A model generated the notes under the pieces. The model worked only from the letters and a program-made list of their open reading frames with translations, did not search any database and was not told where the DNA came from. A program made the position numbers and the translations under genes. Positions 33,123 to 42,817 of a DNA stretch of 64,000 nt are shown one piece after another (the stretch's first letter is position 1; each line of letters begins with the position of its first letter). The DNA is from Deltaproteobacteria bacterium (GTDB taxonomy: Bacteria > Myxococcota > Myxococcia > Myxococcales > SZAS-1). Location: NCBI GenBank assembly GCA_018266075.1, contig JAFEBB010000017.1, forward strand, positions 57,316 to 121,315, written 5' to 3'.

Positions 33123-35390
33123 TCAGCTCCGCCGTGAGCTGTCGTCCTCCGGGTCGACCTTCGACGTGAAGACCGTCGCCTTCAACAGCTGCTCCAGAGC
33201 GCGTCGGGCTTCGCCGGGATCCAGTGACCGCGCCGCGAAATCGCGACACAGCGAATCGGGATCCACAAAGCTGTCGTACTTCTCGCGCTGAGGGTGCGGC
33301 ACCATGTCCCGCACTAATTGAGAGGCGTCCGGCAAAGGGCCAGTGGTCAAGTCGGCGAGGATACGGAGCGTGTGCTCGCGCGGCGAGTTGGCGACCTCGA
33401 TGCAAACTGCATCGCGCGCCGCGCGAACACCGCGTGCGCGAAGCCAAAGGACCAGCGTGTCCATTCCGCGATTACCGCACCACGGGAATAGCAGCGTGCT
33501 CGCACCGACTTCCACGACGTTGCTCGTCCGAAGGCCCAGGCGCTCGAAGGATGCTCGTGCCTCCAGCAGTAGGCCCCGGGCTGCTGCGTCCAGGAAGATG
33601 GGGACCTCGCTCGACGAGTAGACCGCGCGCATCCGCTCTCGAATTTTGCCGTGCGTCGTTCCGCCCTCGCCGGTGAACTTTGGCGCGCGACCGCCTGGCG
33701 CGGGCACCACGTGAATGGTCTTGCGCTCGCCGTCGACGGCCTCCACGAGCCAGCGTCGACCGGCAAAGATGAGGTGCATTCCCTCGGCGACCGGCCGGTC
33801 TACCGGCAACGACCCAAGCTCCTCATCACGCGAGAGGAGCCGGTACTCCTCAGGCGTCTGGAACGCTGCGAAGAAGGTGTGGTGCTCCACGAGCTTCTCG
33901 CCCAAGCGGCCCGGCAGGAGATGTCCGCTCGCGCTCTGCTCGAGCAACTCATGTGAGGCCATCGCGCGGAGCAGCTGAGCGAAGTTTTTCGCGGTAAAGC
34001 CCCTGAACGGCCCTGAGGAACAGAGCAGCCGAAACAGCTCATCCGCCTTGGCTCCGCTGCGCTGCGCGATGATCGAAAGCACCTGCTGGACGAGTGTCGA
34101 CACGTGGAGCCGGCCCGGCGTCGGCGGCTCGTACCAGTGCTCCAGCATGAGCTGCACCATCGCGATGGACTGCACGAGGGCCGTGCGCAATTGATCTTGC
34201 GGCGGGCTGTCGGGCTCAAGCTCCGGCTCTTCGATGTACATGCGGAGGATGGCCGGGTCGCCGCGTCTGCCCGATCTCCCCAGCCGCTGCCGCAGCCCCG
34301 CCACCGACGGCGGCACTCCGACTTGCGCGATGCTCACGACCGTTCCGATGTCGATGCCCATTTCGATCGTCGTGGTCGCGACCAGTGTGGTCGGAAGGCT
34401 CCCGTCCTTGATGCGCGCTTCTGCAGCTTCGCGCAGCTCGCGCGAGAGGCTACCGTGGTGCGGGAAAAACTCGTTTGGCACCCGGTTCTCCTCCGACAGT
34501 TCGCGAAGCTCATCGGCGAGGCTCTCAACGCGGCGACGGCTGTTGGCGAAGGCGAGGTGGTTGTGGCCTCGCAGGACGCCAAAAAGATCGCTGGCGACGC
34601 GAGTAACCTTGGGCGGCATGGAATCTGATTGGTCGGTAGCGTTCGGTCCGGGCTTCTTGTCGGTGTATCCGCGCAGCTGCAGCTTCACCTCCTGCGCGTT
34701 GCCGTCCTCAGATTGAATGATGAGGACGTGTTCGGCGCCGTCTGGCCGGAGAAACGCCGCAGCGAGCTGCATGTCTCCGAGCGTCGCGCTGAGCCCGATG
34801 CGAGGCACCTGCTGCTTCGCTAGCACCTCGATCCGGTGCAGGAGCGACTGGACCTGGCGGCCGCGCTCGGTCCCGATGAACGCGTGCGCCTCGTCGAGGA
34901 CCACGTACTGCAGCGCGCCGAACAGGCGATGCACCACCTCGGCCTGTCGCACGAACAGCGCCTCGATAGACTCTGGGGTGATCAGCAGAACGCCATGAGG
35001 GTCGCGCAGGATGGCGTGTTTGGCACCTTGTCCGACGTCGCCGTGCCACCGATGCACGGGAATGTCGAGAAGCCGCCCGAGCGCCTCGAGCCTGCCATGC
35101 TGGTCATTGATAAGCGCCTTCAGCGGCGCGACGTAAAGCGCCTGCAGCCCGATCCTCTCGCCGGTAGCCGCCAACGCCGAGAAGATCGGGAGAAACGCCG
35201 CCTCAGTCTTTCCCGTGGCGGTAGCCGCGGCCAGGATGACATCGGTGTCACCGCGCAGAATCGGCTCGGCGGCACGCTCCTGGATGTCGCGGAGCTCGGT
35301 CCATTGCTGCTCCCAGATCCAGCGCCGGACGCGCGAATCCAGGAGGTCGAACGCAGCGGATGGCCTAGAGCTTGAAGGAGGCAAGGTCAT
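33123..35390 (-). CDS. Lhr-like superfamily II DEAD/DEAH helicase
   Basis: A 755-residue protein. It has motif I TATGKTEAA (TGKT at 59-62), motif II DEAH at 166-169 and motif III LSATLGD. The second RecA domain carries FANSRRRVESLADELREL, ATTTIEMGIDIGTV and QRLGRSGRRGD. The C-terminal 300 residues resemble the Lhr/BrxHI winged-helix and core extension. Such helicases track on nucleic acid with ATP. It is the last gene of the four-gene minus-strand operon and overlaps the upstream ATPase gene by 26 nt. It probably remodels invader DNA for the operon's nuclease. Confidence 0.88.
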   Translation of the reverse strand: MTLPPSSSRPSAAFDLLDSRVRRWIWEQQWTELRDIQERAAEPILRGDTDVILAAATATGKTEAAFLPIFSALAATGERIGLQALYVAPLKALINDQHGRLEALGRLLDIPVHRWHGDVGQGAKHAILRDPHGVLLITPESIEALFVRQAEVVHRLFGALQYVVLDEAHAFIGTERGRQVQSLLHRIEVLAKQQVPRIGLSATLGDMQLAAAFLRPDGAEHVLIIQSEDGNAQEVKLQLRGYTDKKPGPNATDQSDSMPPKVTRVASDLFGVLRGHNHLAFANSRRRVESLADELRELSEENRVPNEFFPHHGSLSRELREAAEARIKDGSLPTTLVATTTIEMGIDIGTVVSIAQVGVPPSVAGLRQRLGRSGRRGDPAILRMYIEEPELEPDSPPQDQLRTALVQSIAMVQLMLEHWYEPPTPGRLHVSTLVQQVLSIIAQRSGAKADELFRLLCSSGPFRGFTAKNFAQLLRAMASHELLEQSASGHLLPGRLGEKLVEHHTFFAAFQTPEEYRLLSRDEELGSLPVDRPVAEGMHLIFAGRRWLVEAVDGERKTIHVVPAPGGRAPKFTGEGGTTHGKIRERMRAVYSSSEVPIFLDAAARGLLLEARASFERLGLRTSNVVEVGASTLLFPWCGNRGMDTLVLWLRARGVRAARDAVCIEVANSPREHTLRILADLTTGPLPDASQLVRDMVPHPQREKYDSFVDPDSLCRDFAARSLDPGEARRALEQLLKATVFTSKVDPEDDSSRRS

Positions 35391-36705
35391 CTACTGCCTG
35401 CTCCGGTCCGGTTTCTGCGCCCGCGTCTGACGTGCTGGCCGCTGCCAACGCATCGGGTTCTGAGTCTGGCGCGAGAGCGACCTGGCCCACGAGCGTCTTC
35501 CAGTCTGCGCCTGGGTTCTGCTCGAGCACGGCGAGCAGGTTCACGAAGCCCGTGATTGTGGACCGCGGCGTGCGGAAATATGCGTCGCCGAGCTGCTTTG
35601 AGCAGTGCCGCATGAATGCGTGCAGGCCATCGTCGGGCAACAGGTACTTCGATGGCTCTCCTGATGCGTAGACGTGCCGGAGGTTCCGCAGCAGAACGAA
35701 GATGTCCTCAGGGCTCAGGTTCGCGAGCCGCAGCACTGGACCTGAGAAGTCCACCAACCCCGACGCGGTGAAACGGTTCTCGGCAAGACGGCTTTGCAGC
35801 GCCTGGTAGCTGTAGAGGCCGCGCCTGCCATCCATTAGGAATTCGGGCGTTCCGCCGAAAAGAACGCCCACGCCAGAAGCGGTTCCTTGCAGCCCATCAT
35901 TCAGGATGCGAAGGATTTGCTCGTAGTTCGCGTTCCGCGCCTGCGAGTGTGCGAGCTTGTAGAGATTCACGAGCTCGTCCATGCAGACCAAGAGCCCAGA
36001 GAAACCCGCGAGCCGAACGAATCGCGCCAGAAGCTTGAGCTGATCATAGAAGTTGCCGTCCTCTACGATCGTCCGGACGCCCAGCGCAGCGCGCGCGTCA
36101 GTCTTCGCGGTGAACTCTCCTCTCAGCCATCGGATGGCTTCGTTCTTCAACACGTCGTCGCCGCGGTCGTGACCACGCCAGTAGGCCTCGACGACCGTGG
36201 CGAAGTCGAAGCCGCCCACGAGCTCGGACAGAGAACCGAGGTGCTCACGGATGACGACGTCCGCGTTCACGCCGCGCGCCTGCGCATCCGACAGCGCGGT
36301 CGAGACGAAGCGCTCGACCACGGCGCCGATTGCGCCGCCTTCGGGCCGCGTGCGCGTGGCCATGTTGCGCATCAGCTCCGCGTACAGCGCGCGAGCCTGT
36401 CCACCCGTCGCGTGGAGGCGCCTGTCTGGCGTCAGGTCGGCGTGGACAGTGACCAGCTTCTTTTCGAGCGCGACCGAGCGAATGAGATGCAAGAAGAAGG
36501 TCTTGCCCGAACCGTATTCGCCTATCACGAATCGGACCGCAGACCCGCCGTCCGCAATCCGCTCGAGGTCATGAATGAGAGCCTTCAGCTCATGGACGCG
36601 ACCAACCTGAATCAGTTGCTGACCGACGCGTGGCACCACGCCAGCTCGAAGGCTTTGCAGGAGGCCATCACGCTCCCTGGGACGAATTTGCGGAACAGCG
36701 GTCAC
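35365..36705 (-). CDS. BrxD-like (DUF2791) AAA ATPase
   Basis: A 446-residue P-loop protein. The Walker A motif GEYGSGKT is at 62-69 and a Walker B-like GLLVCMDELVNLYKL appears mid-protein. Sensor/arginine-finger-like regions follow (GVLFGGTPEFLMDGRRGLYS). The N-terminal phrase RPRERDGLLQSLRAGVVPRV and overall length match the BrxD ATPases known from type 2 BREX systems. Here there is no PglX, PglZ or BrxC nearby. It lies between a TerB-domain protein and an Lhr-like helicase, overlapping both. It is probably the ATP-driven loader or switch of the operon. Confidence 0.85.
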   Translation of the reverse strand: MTAVPQIRPRERDGLLQSLRAGVVPRVGQQLIQVGRVHELKALIHDLERIADGGSAVRFVIGEYGSGKTFFLHLIRSVALEKKLVTVHADLTPDRRLHATGGQARALYAELMRNMATRTRPEGGAIGAVVERFVSTALSDAQARGVNADVVIREHLGSLSELVGGFDFATVVEAYWRGHDRGDDVLKNEAIRWLRGEFTAKTDARAALGVRTIVEDGNFYDQLKLLARFVRLAGFSGLLVCMDELVNLYKLAHSQARNANYEQILRILNDGLQGTASGVGVLFGGTPEFLMDGRRGLYSYQALQSRLAENRFTASGLVDFSGPVLRLANLSPEDIFVLLRNLRHVYASGEPSKYLLPDDGLHAFMRHCSKQLGDAYFRTPRSTITGFVNLLAVLEQNPGADWKTLVGQVALAPDSEPDALAAASTSDAGAETGPEQAVDDLASFKL

Positions 36706-39020
36706 GCGAGCATCTCCTTGGCAACGGCGAGGTCGATCGTCAGGGTTTCGCCAGGATCACACAGCAACGTTCCGCATGCCTCGACGGCCGCATCGTTTAG
36801 CAATTCGAGCGCGCCGTCAGGCATGACCCCGTGCTCCCTGGCCAGCGATTCGAACGACTCTCTCTGCCAGGTTTCGTTCTGAGCCAAGGCCTTGAGAAGG
36901 TTCAAGTGCTTCTGGTCGAGACCGCTGGCGGTCATGACATGCGCCATCGGCGGTGGGGTGGGACCCTCGACGTCATCGCCCGCGAAGATCTCGCCGAGGA
37001 GCGAGGCCACCTGCTCGGATTCGGCGAGCTTCTCCTCCACCGCTTGCATGTCTAGCGTGGAACCGAGAGCCGGGGGCATCTCCGGAATCGCGAAGCCGGG
37101 ACTCTCGTGGCCCTTCGTCCGGACGGTAACCGGCTCCGACGCCGCGAGTGCGCCATGAAGCTCGCTGAAGGCCAGCTTCGGGTCGAGTTCCAACAAGCGG
37201 TAGATCTGTTCGACCATGCGGATCGTCTGGGGATTCGCATCGGATGCGCCTGCGAGCCTCGCGACGGAGCGGCCCATGGCGTTGCGCGCCGTCGCAGGCA
37301 ACTCGCGCAACCTGCTCCGAAGCCCGCCCAGCTTCGGAGTCTCGGCTAGAAGCCATGCGCAGTGCGCCCGCAGCCGAGTGAGCGACTCGGGCGGGAGCGC
37401 GACCTGAGCGTCGCAGAACCTTGAGATTGCTTCGCGCTCGCGGTCTGTCACCACGCCGTCGGCACAGACCACCGCGCACGCGAGGCGGCCCAAAAGCGAT
37501 GCGACGCGATATTTCGCGGTTGGCTTCGCGGAGGACCGCGTATCGATCCTGAAAAGGCAGACGTGCGCAGATTTGTCGAGCGCAGTACCGCCCCACCGCA
37601 CGTCGGGTTCGACTCCAATGCCGCCGCCCTGCAGAGCCTGCAGAACTCGGAGAACCTGCTGCTTTGACCACGGCTGATCAGGAAGCGCCGACCACCGCTC
37701 CGTCCACTCGGCGCCTTCAACGACCACATACGTCTCCGACTGCCACCGCTGGGAGAGCCATTCTCGAAGTTCGCGCATCGATTCCTCGGCCGCACGCTCC
37801 GCAGCGTCTTCGGGCAAGAGCGCTATCGCCTCGGGCGATGAGCGGGACCGGTTCGGCTTCGAAAGCCAACGACTGTAGGCGCCGAGGTCCTCCGCACATC
37901 GTTCGGCCAGAAGAATGACCTTCTTCAGCGGGGCACCGACCGCGCCCACGTCCGGGACATCTGGCAGCGGCAGCGGAATGAGGTTTCCGAATCCTGCGCT
38001 CGCCGCGTGGTAGCTGTGCTGCAGTCGCCGCGCTGGAGGTTCGATCTCAAGGCCAGCCCCAAAATCCGCTCGGTATCGCTGAAGGAAAAGAGCCCGGAAT
38101 TCGCTGGCGCATCGCTCCGCGGGCATCCCGAGCCTCGCGGTGCCCTCGTGGCACACCCATTCGAAGGCGAGCTCGCCAGGAAGCGGCTGTCGTTTCGCGA
38201 GTGCACGTCCAAGTTGCACCTCGAGACCCAAGGGCAGCGTTCGAGATCGCGTGCCGTCGAAGGGCGGGACGCTCTCCTTGTTCTCCAGCGCATCGAGCGC
38301 CTCGAGGAAGCGGCTGGAATAGCCCTCAAACGAACCGCTCTGGCCGTACAGTCGTCGGAGCCTCTCTACCTCGGCACGGATTACTGGGAGATCCGCGCGC
38401 GCGGAACGATCGTGCTGGACGTCGTGGAGCGCTCGACGCTCGAGCCCGTAGAAGAAGGTGAATACGAGCCCCAAGTTCGCATTTGGGTCGGAGCGACCGC
38501 CTGCGAGCCAGTCGAGGAACACGCCACGCGCTCGCGGAGTAAGGCTTCGGTACGAGGGCCAGTAACCGGGCTCCTCATTCGACTCCATCCCGCCAGCGTG
38601 GACGGGCAATCTCGGATCCACGAGTGCTGGCTCAAGCCGGTGACCTGATGCGCTCGGAAGTCCCTTGCCCACGTAAATGAGCGCATTCGAGATCGTGCGA
38701 CCGACAATTGTGACAGTTCCCGTGCCGATCCACCTTGCCTCCGCTGGCGCCGCGAGCTCACGCGCCTCGTCGGCGTTGCCGAAGGTCACGGTGACGCGGA
38801 CTTCCGGAAGGTCCGACTGAAGTTCGGACCGCACGGGAACGTGCGCGGAGCTTCGCCGCTGGTCGTTGCGGACCGTGCGCGGCGTCCGCGAGCCCTTCAG
38901 CTCGCGTGACGGCTTCTTCTTCGCCGACAGCACGAGCACGAGCAGGCCCACGCCGACGAGCACACAGAGCCACATGCTTCCCCACAATAAGTTTCGCAGT
39001 CTGTTTGCGACCTCGCCCAC
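36702..39020 (-). CDS. Membrane-anchored TerB-N/TerB/TerB-C protein
   Basis: 772 residues from a GTG. One N-terminal membrane helix (about 11-32, LWGSMWLCVLVGVGLLVLVL) puts the body in the cytoplasm. A TerB-N type region follows (WPSYRSLTPRARGVFLDWLA, then GLVFTFFYGLERR). A central TerB-like helical core has CAVVCADGVVTDREREAISR, whose acidic residues can bind metal. A TerB-C end has SGLDQKHLNLLKALAQNETW and LNDAAVEACGTLLCDPGETL. TerB domains are linked to membrane-associated stress and phage-defence complexes. It overlaps the ATPase gene by 4 nt. It probably tethers the helicase/ATPase machinery to the membrane. Confidence 0.8.
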   Translation of the reverse strand: MGEVANRLRNLLWGSMWLCVLVGVGLLVLVLSAKKKPSRELKGSRTPRTVRNDQRRSSAHVPVRSELQSDLPEVRVTVTFGNADEARELAAPAEARWIGTGTVTIVGRTISNALIYVGKGLPSASGHRLEPALVDPRLPVHAGGMESNEEPGYWPSYRSLTPRARGVFLDWLAGGRSDPNANLGLVFTFFYGLERRALHDVQHDRSARADLPVIRAEVERLRRLYGQSGSFEGYSSRFLEALDALENKESVPPFDGTRSRTLPLGLEVQLGRALAKRQPLPGELAFEWVCHEGTARLGMPAERCASEFRALFLQRYRADFGAGLEIEPPARRLQHSYHAASAGFGNLIPLPLPDVPDVGAVGAPLKKVILLAERCAEDLGAYSRWLSKPNRSRSSPEAIALLPEDAAERAAEESMRELREWLSQRWQSETYVVVEGAEWTERWSALPDQPWSKQQVLRVLQALQGGGIGVEPDVRWGGTALDKSAHVCLFRIDTRSSAKPTAKYRVASLLGRLACAVVCADGVVTDREREAISRFCDAQVALPPESLTRLRAHCAWLLAETPKLGGLRSRLRELPATARNAMGRSVARLAGASDANPQTIRMVEQIYRLLELDPKLAFSELHGALAASEPVTVRTKGHESPGFAIPEMPPALGSTLDMQAVEEKLAESEQVASLLGEIFAGDDVEGPTPPPMAHVMTASGLDQKHLNLLKALAQNETWQRESFESLAREHGVMPDGALELLNDAAVEACGTLLCDPGETLTIDLAVAKEMLA

Positions 39021-39057
39021 CTGCCCCAGGGTGGCCCGCCTCAGCTGCCGCAGAAGA

Positions 39058-42000
39058 TTAGCTCACGGCGTCGCCCGTCTGAGTGGGCGCGCCGTCTACG
39101 CCAGCCTCGATAGGCACAGCCTGCTCCGCAAACTGGCAGAGCGCGTTGGCGAGCCGGAGCTGCTCGGGAGTGCGGCACCGTACGCGGAGTAGCTCGGGAG
39201 AAAATACAAGTATTGAGAGCGCACGGGCGCGAGATACGGCAACGTTTAGTCTGTTCAGCTCGTACAGGAATTCCATGGCACGGGGCGCGTCCTCGGCCGA
39301 CGAGCTCGCCATCGAGTAGAACGTCACCGCCGCTTGCTGGCCCTGGAACTTGTCAACGGTGCCGATGCGCGCTCCGGCAACAAGAAGCTCGGTCAGCCGT
39401 GCGACCTGAGCGTTGAACGGCGTCACCACCAGGATGTCGTCCAGCCCGAGCGTGCGTCTATCACCCTTGTTGTCAACCCAGGGGCTGCCCACTAGTTGGC
39501 GCATGGCGCTGGCGATGGCCAACCCCTCCGCTTCGGACGACGTGCGGTTGCCCCGATGCGCGGCGGCGATGATGCGCAGCCCGGTGCCGCCCAGAGAGCC
39601 GGGGAAATCGACGCGCTGGCGCGCGCACTCGGGCGAGGCCTCGAGTCGCCCCTCATAGACGACTTCGGAGACGAAGCGGCAGATGTCGGGGTGCATGCGG
39701 TGTGTGGTCTCGAGGAACAGACCCATGTGCTCCGGAATGGTCGCGTTGTCCCCGAGCAGGTGCTCCAGGGCTGACGCCTCGGCGCCAGGCGGGTGAGTGG
39801 CTTTGCCGGGCTGGGCGAGTTGCTGGGGATCGCCGAGCAAGATGACGTTCCTTGCTGAGATCCCGGCAGCCAGCACATCGGCAAGGGAGACTTGTCCGGC
39901 CTCGTCGACGAAGAGCACGTCGACCGCTTCGCGCATCGCCGCGAACAGCCAGGGCGTCCCCGCCGCCACGCGCGCGGTGCCCGCGCTCAAGGCGGACTGT
40001 ACGTCGATGTTGGTTTTCGCCTGACGGACGTCAGGGTCTGTTGAGCGCTGGTGGGCCTCGGAGGTTTTTTGGATCGGGTGTAGCGCGACACCATCCTTGC
40101 GCGCGAGATCACAAGCTTCGTCGAGCAGGTTGACTATGACCTTGTGGCTATTGGCGGTAATGCCGACCTTCTTGCCGGCGCGTACGAGATCCACAATGAG
40201 GCGGGCCCCCGTGGTCGTCTTGCCTGTGCCAGGCGGCCCCTGAATGGCCAGTGCAGTGTCGTCAAGCAGGTGAACGATGCGCCGCGCGGCGTCTTTGGCC
40301 AGCTCTCCGCGGCCAACGAGCGGCGCCCCGGCGATGTGGCCGGAAATGCGCGGGGGGCGCCGCAAGAGCAGATCGCGCAGCGCGCGGTAGGGCCCTGGCG
40401 CGTCGTCCAGCGAAGGGCCGGCGCTCCCTACCCAGTTGGCCAGCTCCCAGATGGCTTGCGGCTTCGGCTTTGCCGCAGGCGGGCCAGACGGGATGAGGTT
40501 CCGAGGAATCGGCCGGCCCTTACGGAGTCGCAGGTCAATCTCGCCGCGCGCGATGTCCAGGCCGACCACGTCGCCGACATCTTTCTCGATCGCAGGATCG
40601 ACCGGCGACGCACCTTCGAAGATCTTGTGCTCCTGGTCGCGGTCGTACGTGAAGCGCAGGTGGTCGGTGCCGGTGACCGCACCCTGGAACTCAAGGCCGG
40701 CGAGCGCCTCGGGATCCTCGAACAGCTCGCGCTCGGACATCTCCAAGCGGTCGTAATAGGCCCACCACTCTGGCTTCTGTGCGCGCCGATGGAAGTCGAT
40801 GAGTTGGGCCAACAGCCATCGCGCGCGGTCGCCCTCGCTCCAGCTTTCCGGCTTCGCTGGCAGCGGCTGCAAGAGCGTGCCTGCTGCGCCGGCGGCCTGG
40901 GCGAGGTCTTGCTGGAGCTTGTCACTGGGGGGCGCATTTCTCAGTTCGGGCCTGGGGATCGGGCCTTGCGCAGCCTCCGCCTCGGACCGCCGCGCCTCCA
41001 GCCAATCGCGGAGCGTCTGCGTGGAACGACAGTCGACCTCGTTGTAGGCGCGGATCGATTCGAGGAGCGCGGGATCGCCTGTCCGGAGCCACTCCTCATA
41101 GGCGACGATGCTCGAAGCCGCGGTCTTCACGTCACCCTCGCGTGGCCCCATGTAAAAGGCCTCGAGCGCCTTAATCGAGTACGAGTCCTGCGAGATCCGG
41201 AGCGTCTGCATCACAACGCGGTATAGGTCGACGAACACCTCGTTGCGCAGGAGCACATCGAGCTCTTCTTCCCGCGTGCCGTGAGTGCCCATGAGCCGGC
41301 TCACCGCGGTCCGCTCGTAGCTGGCGTAGTGGTAAACGTGCAGGTCGGGGAACCGTGCCCGGCGCTCTGCGACGAAGTCGATGAAAGCTTCGAAGGCCTG
41401 TTTCTCCTCGGCGCGGTTGTGCGCCCAGAAGGCCTTGAAGTTGTAACTGCCATTTTCGAGCCAGACTGCGCCGAAGAGGTATTCGAGGCCGCCATCGACG
41501 TGGGGGTCGCCCTCCATGTCGAAGAAGACATCTCCGGGCGAAGGCGTCGGAAGAAGAGCGAAGCCCTTGGTTGGGTCAGTCTGCGGGAGCAGCCGATACT
41601 CAAGTTTGCCCGTCTCGCGCTGGCGGACCTGGAGTCCCGCTTGCTCGCGGAGGCGGGTCAGCGGTTGCGTACCGATTCCCTTCACGCGCTGGTCCGCGGG
41701 CAGGCGGGCCAGTGCCGAGGTCGTGGGGATGCCAGCGGCGATGAGCTTGCGGGTTTGGTCGCGGCGCATCCCTGCTACAAGCGACAGGTGGTCGTCCGCC
41801 TTCCGCCGCGCCGTGCAGCGCTCCTCCCAGGGGCATAGCCCGCAATGGGCGACCGGCTCCGGATACGTCTCCGCCTTCGCCTGCGCTCCCAGCCAGGCTT
41901 CGAATTCCGCCTTCGCCCGCCGGAAGTAGGCTGCGAACTCTGTGACGCGGAACGACCTGCGAACGCCGTCTCCGGTGACCACGTGCATTTGCTGCGGCAC

Positions 42001-42495
42001 TGCGCCCTGAATCCGGGCCACGTGCTCGGAGTAGGAAAGCATCTGGAGCAGCGCGTCCGCCTTCGCCTGCCGGGTCAGCTTGGTGTCGGAGACCTCATAG
42101 CTCCAGGCACCCAAACGGCTTGGGCGCTCGACCCTCAACAGGAAGTCCGCGTGCCCGCGCCACCGGCCATCGAAGAAGGCCGCCTGGTAGATGACCTTCG
42201 CGCCCGCGCGCATCGCACGGACCGTGTCCTCCTCGGCCTTGCGCAGCGCAGCCAGCGAGTAACCGTCGACCGTGATTGTGACCACGTCGTTGCCTTCGGC
42301 GGAGAGGCGCTCCTTGTAGGCCTTTTCGTGATCGCCGCCGCGAGTGGTCAGCACCTTCAGCTCGGGGTCGTCGCGCTCGGGACGCTCCATCTGCCCCAGC
42401 GCGGCATAGCGATCGAGCTCGCTCTTGTGGGTGCATGCGAGATAGCCGACGAGGTCGGTCGGGCTCACCACCAGGACGCCTTCGACGTATTGCAT
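39058..42495 (-). CDS. RecB-like nuclease fused to SF1 helicase (TM0106-like)
   Basis: A 1145-residue protein from ATG 42495 after AGGGGAA. An N-terminal RecB/Cas4-type nuclease domain includes a distal Cys cluster (CGLCPWEERC) likely to hold an Fe-S cluster. Next comes an RNase H-like exonuclease domain (VFFDMEGDPHVDGGLEYLFG). The C-terminal half is an SF1B helicase like Dna2: Walker A GPPGTGKTTTGARL at about 750, then DVLFVDEAGQVSLADVLA, ILLGDPQQLAQPGK, TVDKFQGQQAAV and VAVSRARAL. It could unwind and degrade DNA ends. It is the first gene of the minus-strand four-gene operon, 37 nt ahead of the TerB gene. Stand-alone relatives exist outside defence loci. Confidence 0.85.
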   Translation of the reverse strand: MQYVEGVLVVSPTDLVGYLACTHKSELDRYAALGQMERPERDDPELKVLTTRGGDHEKAYKERLSAEGNDVVTITVDGYSLAALRKAEEDTVRAMRAGAKVIYQAAFFDGRWRGHADFLLRVERPSRLGAWSYEVSDTKLTRQAKADALLQMLSYSEHVARIQGAVPQQMHVVTGDGVRRSFRVTEFAAYFRRAKAEFEAWLGAQAKAETYPEPVAHCGLCPWEERCTARRKADDHLSLVAGMRRDQTRKLIAAGIPTTSALARLPADQRVKGIGTQPLTRLREQAGLQVRQRETGKLEYRLLPQTDPTKGFALLPTPSPGDVFFDMEGDPHVDGGLEYLFGAVWLENGSYNFKAFWAHNRAEEKQAFEAFIDFVAERRARFPDLHVYHYASYERTAVSRLMGTHGTREEELDVLLRNEVFVDLYRVVMQTLRISQDSYSIKALEAFYMGPREGDVKTAASSIVAYEEWLRTGDPALLESIRAYNEVDCRSTQTLRDWLEARRSEAEAAQGPIPRPELRNAPPSDKLQQDLAQAAGAAGTLLQPLPAKPESWSEGDRARWLLAQLIDFHRRAQKPEWWAYYDRLEMSERELFEDPEALAGLEFQGAVTGTDHLRFTYDRDQEHKIFEGASPVDPAIEKDVGDVVGLDIARGEIDLRLRKGRPIPRNLIPSGPPAAKPKPQAIWELANWVGSAGPSLDDAPGPYRALRDLLLRRPPRISGHIAGAPLVGRGELAKDAARRIVHLLDDTALAIQGPPGTGKTTTGARLIVDLVRAGKKVGITANSHKVIVNLLDEACDLARKDGVALHPIQKTSEAHQRSTDPDVRQAKTNIDVQSALSAGTARVAAGTPWLFAAMREAVDVLFVDEAGQVSLADVLAAGISARNVILLGDPQQLAQPGKATHPPGAEASALEHLLGDNATIPEHMGLFLETTHRMHPDICRFVSEVVYEGRLEASPECARQRVDFPGSLGGTGLRIIAAAHRGNRTSSEAEGLAIASAMRQLVGSPWVDNKGDRRTLGLDDILVVTPFNAQVARLTELLVAGARIGTVDKFQGQQAAVTFYSMASSSAEDAPRAMEFLYELNRLNVAVSRARALSILVFSPELLRVRCRTPEQLRLANALCQFAEQAVPIEAGVDGAPTQTGDAVS

Positions 42496-42817
42496 GCGTT
42501 CCCCTGCCGCGTGACCTGCGCCTGAATGCGCCACAACGGGAACTCCACGGTTCCCGGGAACCACGCAAAACGTTAGCATCTGCCTACGACTGCGGTCATC
42601 CGCGCCGTGGCGGGCTGGCTCGGCTCGGGCGGCGGCACGTGTGTCGGCGCGCCGGAGCACGAGCGGGCGCGTCGGTGCTGCTGGCCTTGCTTCCTGCGAG
42701 GCGCTCGTGGGCGCGCTCTCGGATCACCGACGAGAACGCTGGGGGGAACCGCTTTGCGCTTTTCGGGACGGTGGACCGACGTATTTCTTGTCAGATCGAC
42801 GCCGTAAGGTGGCCCCT
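42496..42817. promoter_or_regulatory. Divergent regulatory gap between TerB-helicase operon and Wadjet
   Basis: 322 bases separate the starts of two defence operons. A perfect 14-bp palindrome GGTTCCCGGGAACC lies at 42550-42563, and a further GGGAAC half-site lies 10 bp to its left (42538-42543). This would suit a shared dimeric repressor. The rest is GC-rich with no open frame that has a ribosome site. No dedicated regulator gene is seen in the two operons. Confidence 0.5.

Noticed and set aside
36702..39020. Tellurite resistance determinant
   Set aside because: TerB-type domains alone do not give tellurite resistance. No terZ, terC, terD or terE genes are nearby.
33123..42495. Type 2 BREX system
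   Set aside because: Only BrxD-like and BrxHI-like proteins are present. PglW/X/Y/Z are missing, and a TerB protein takes their place.
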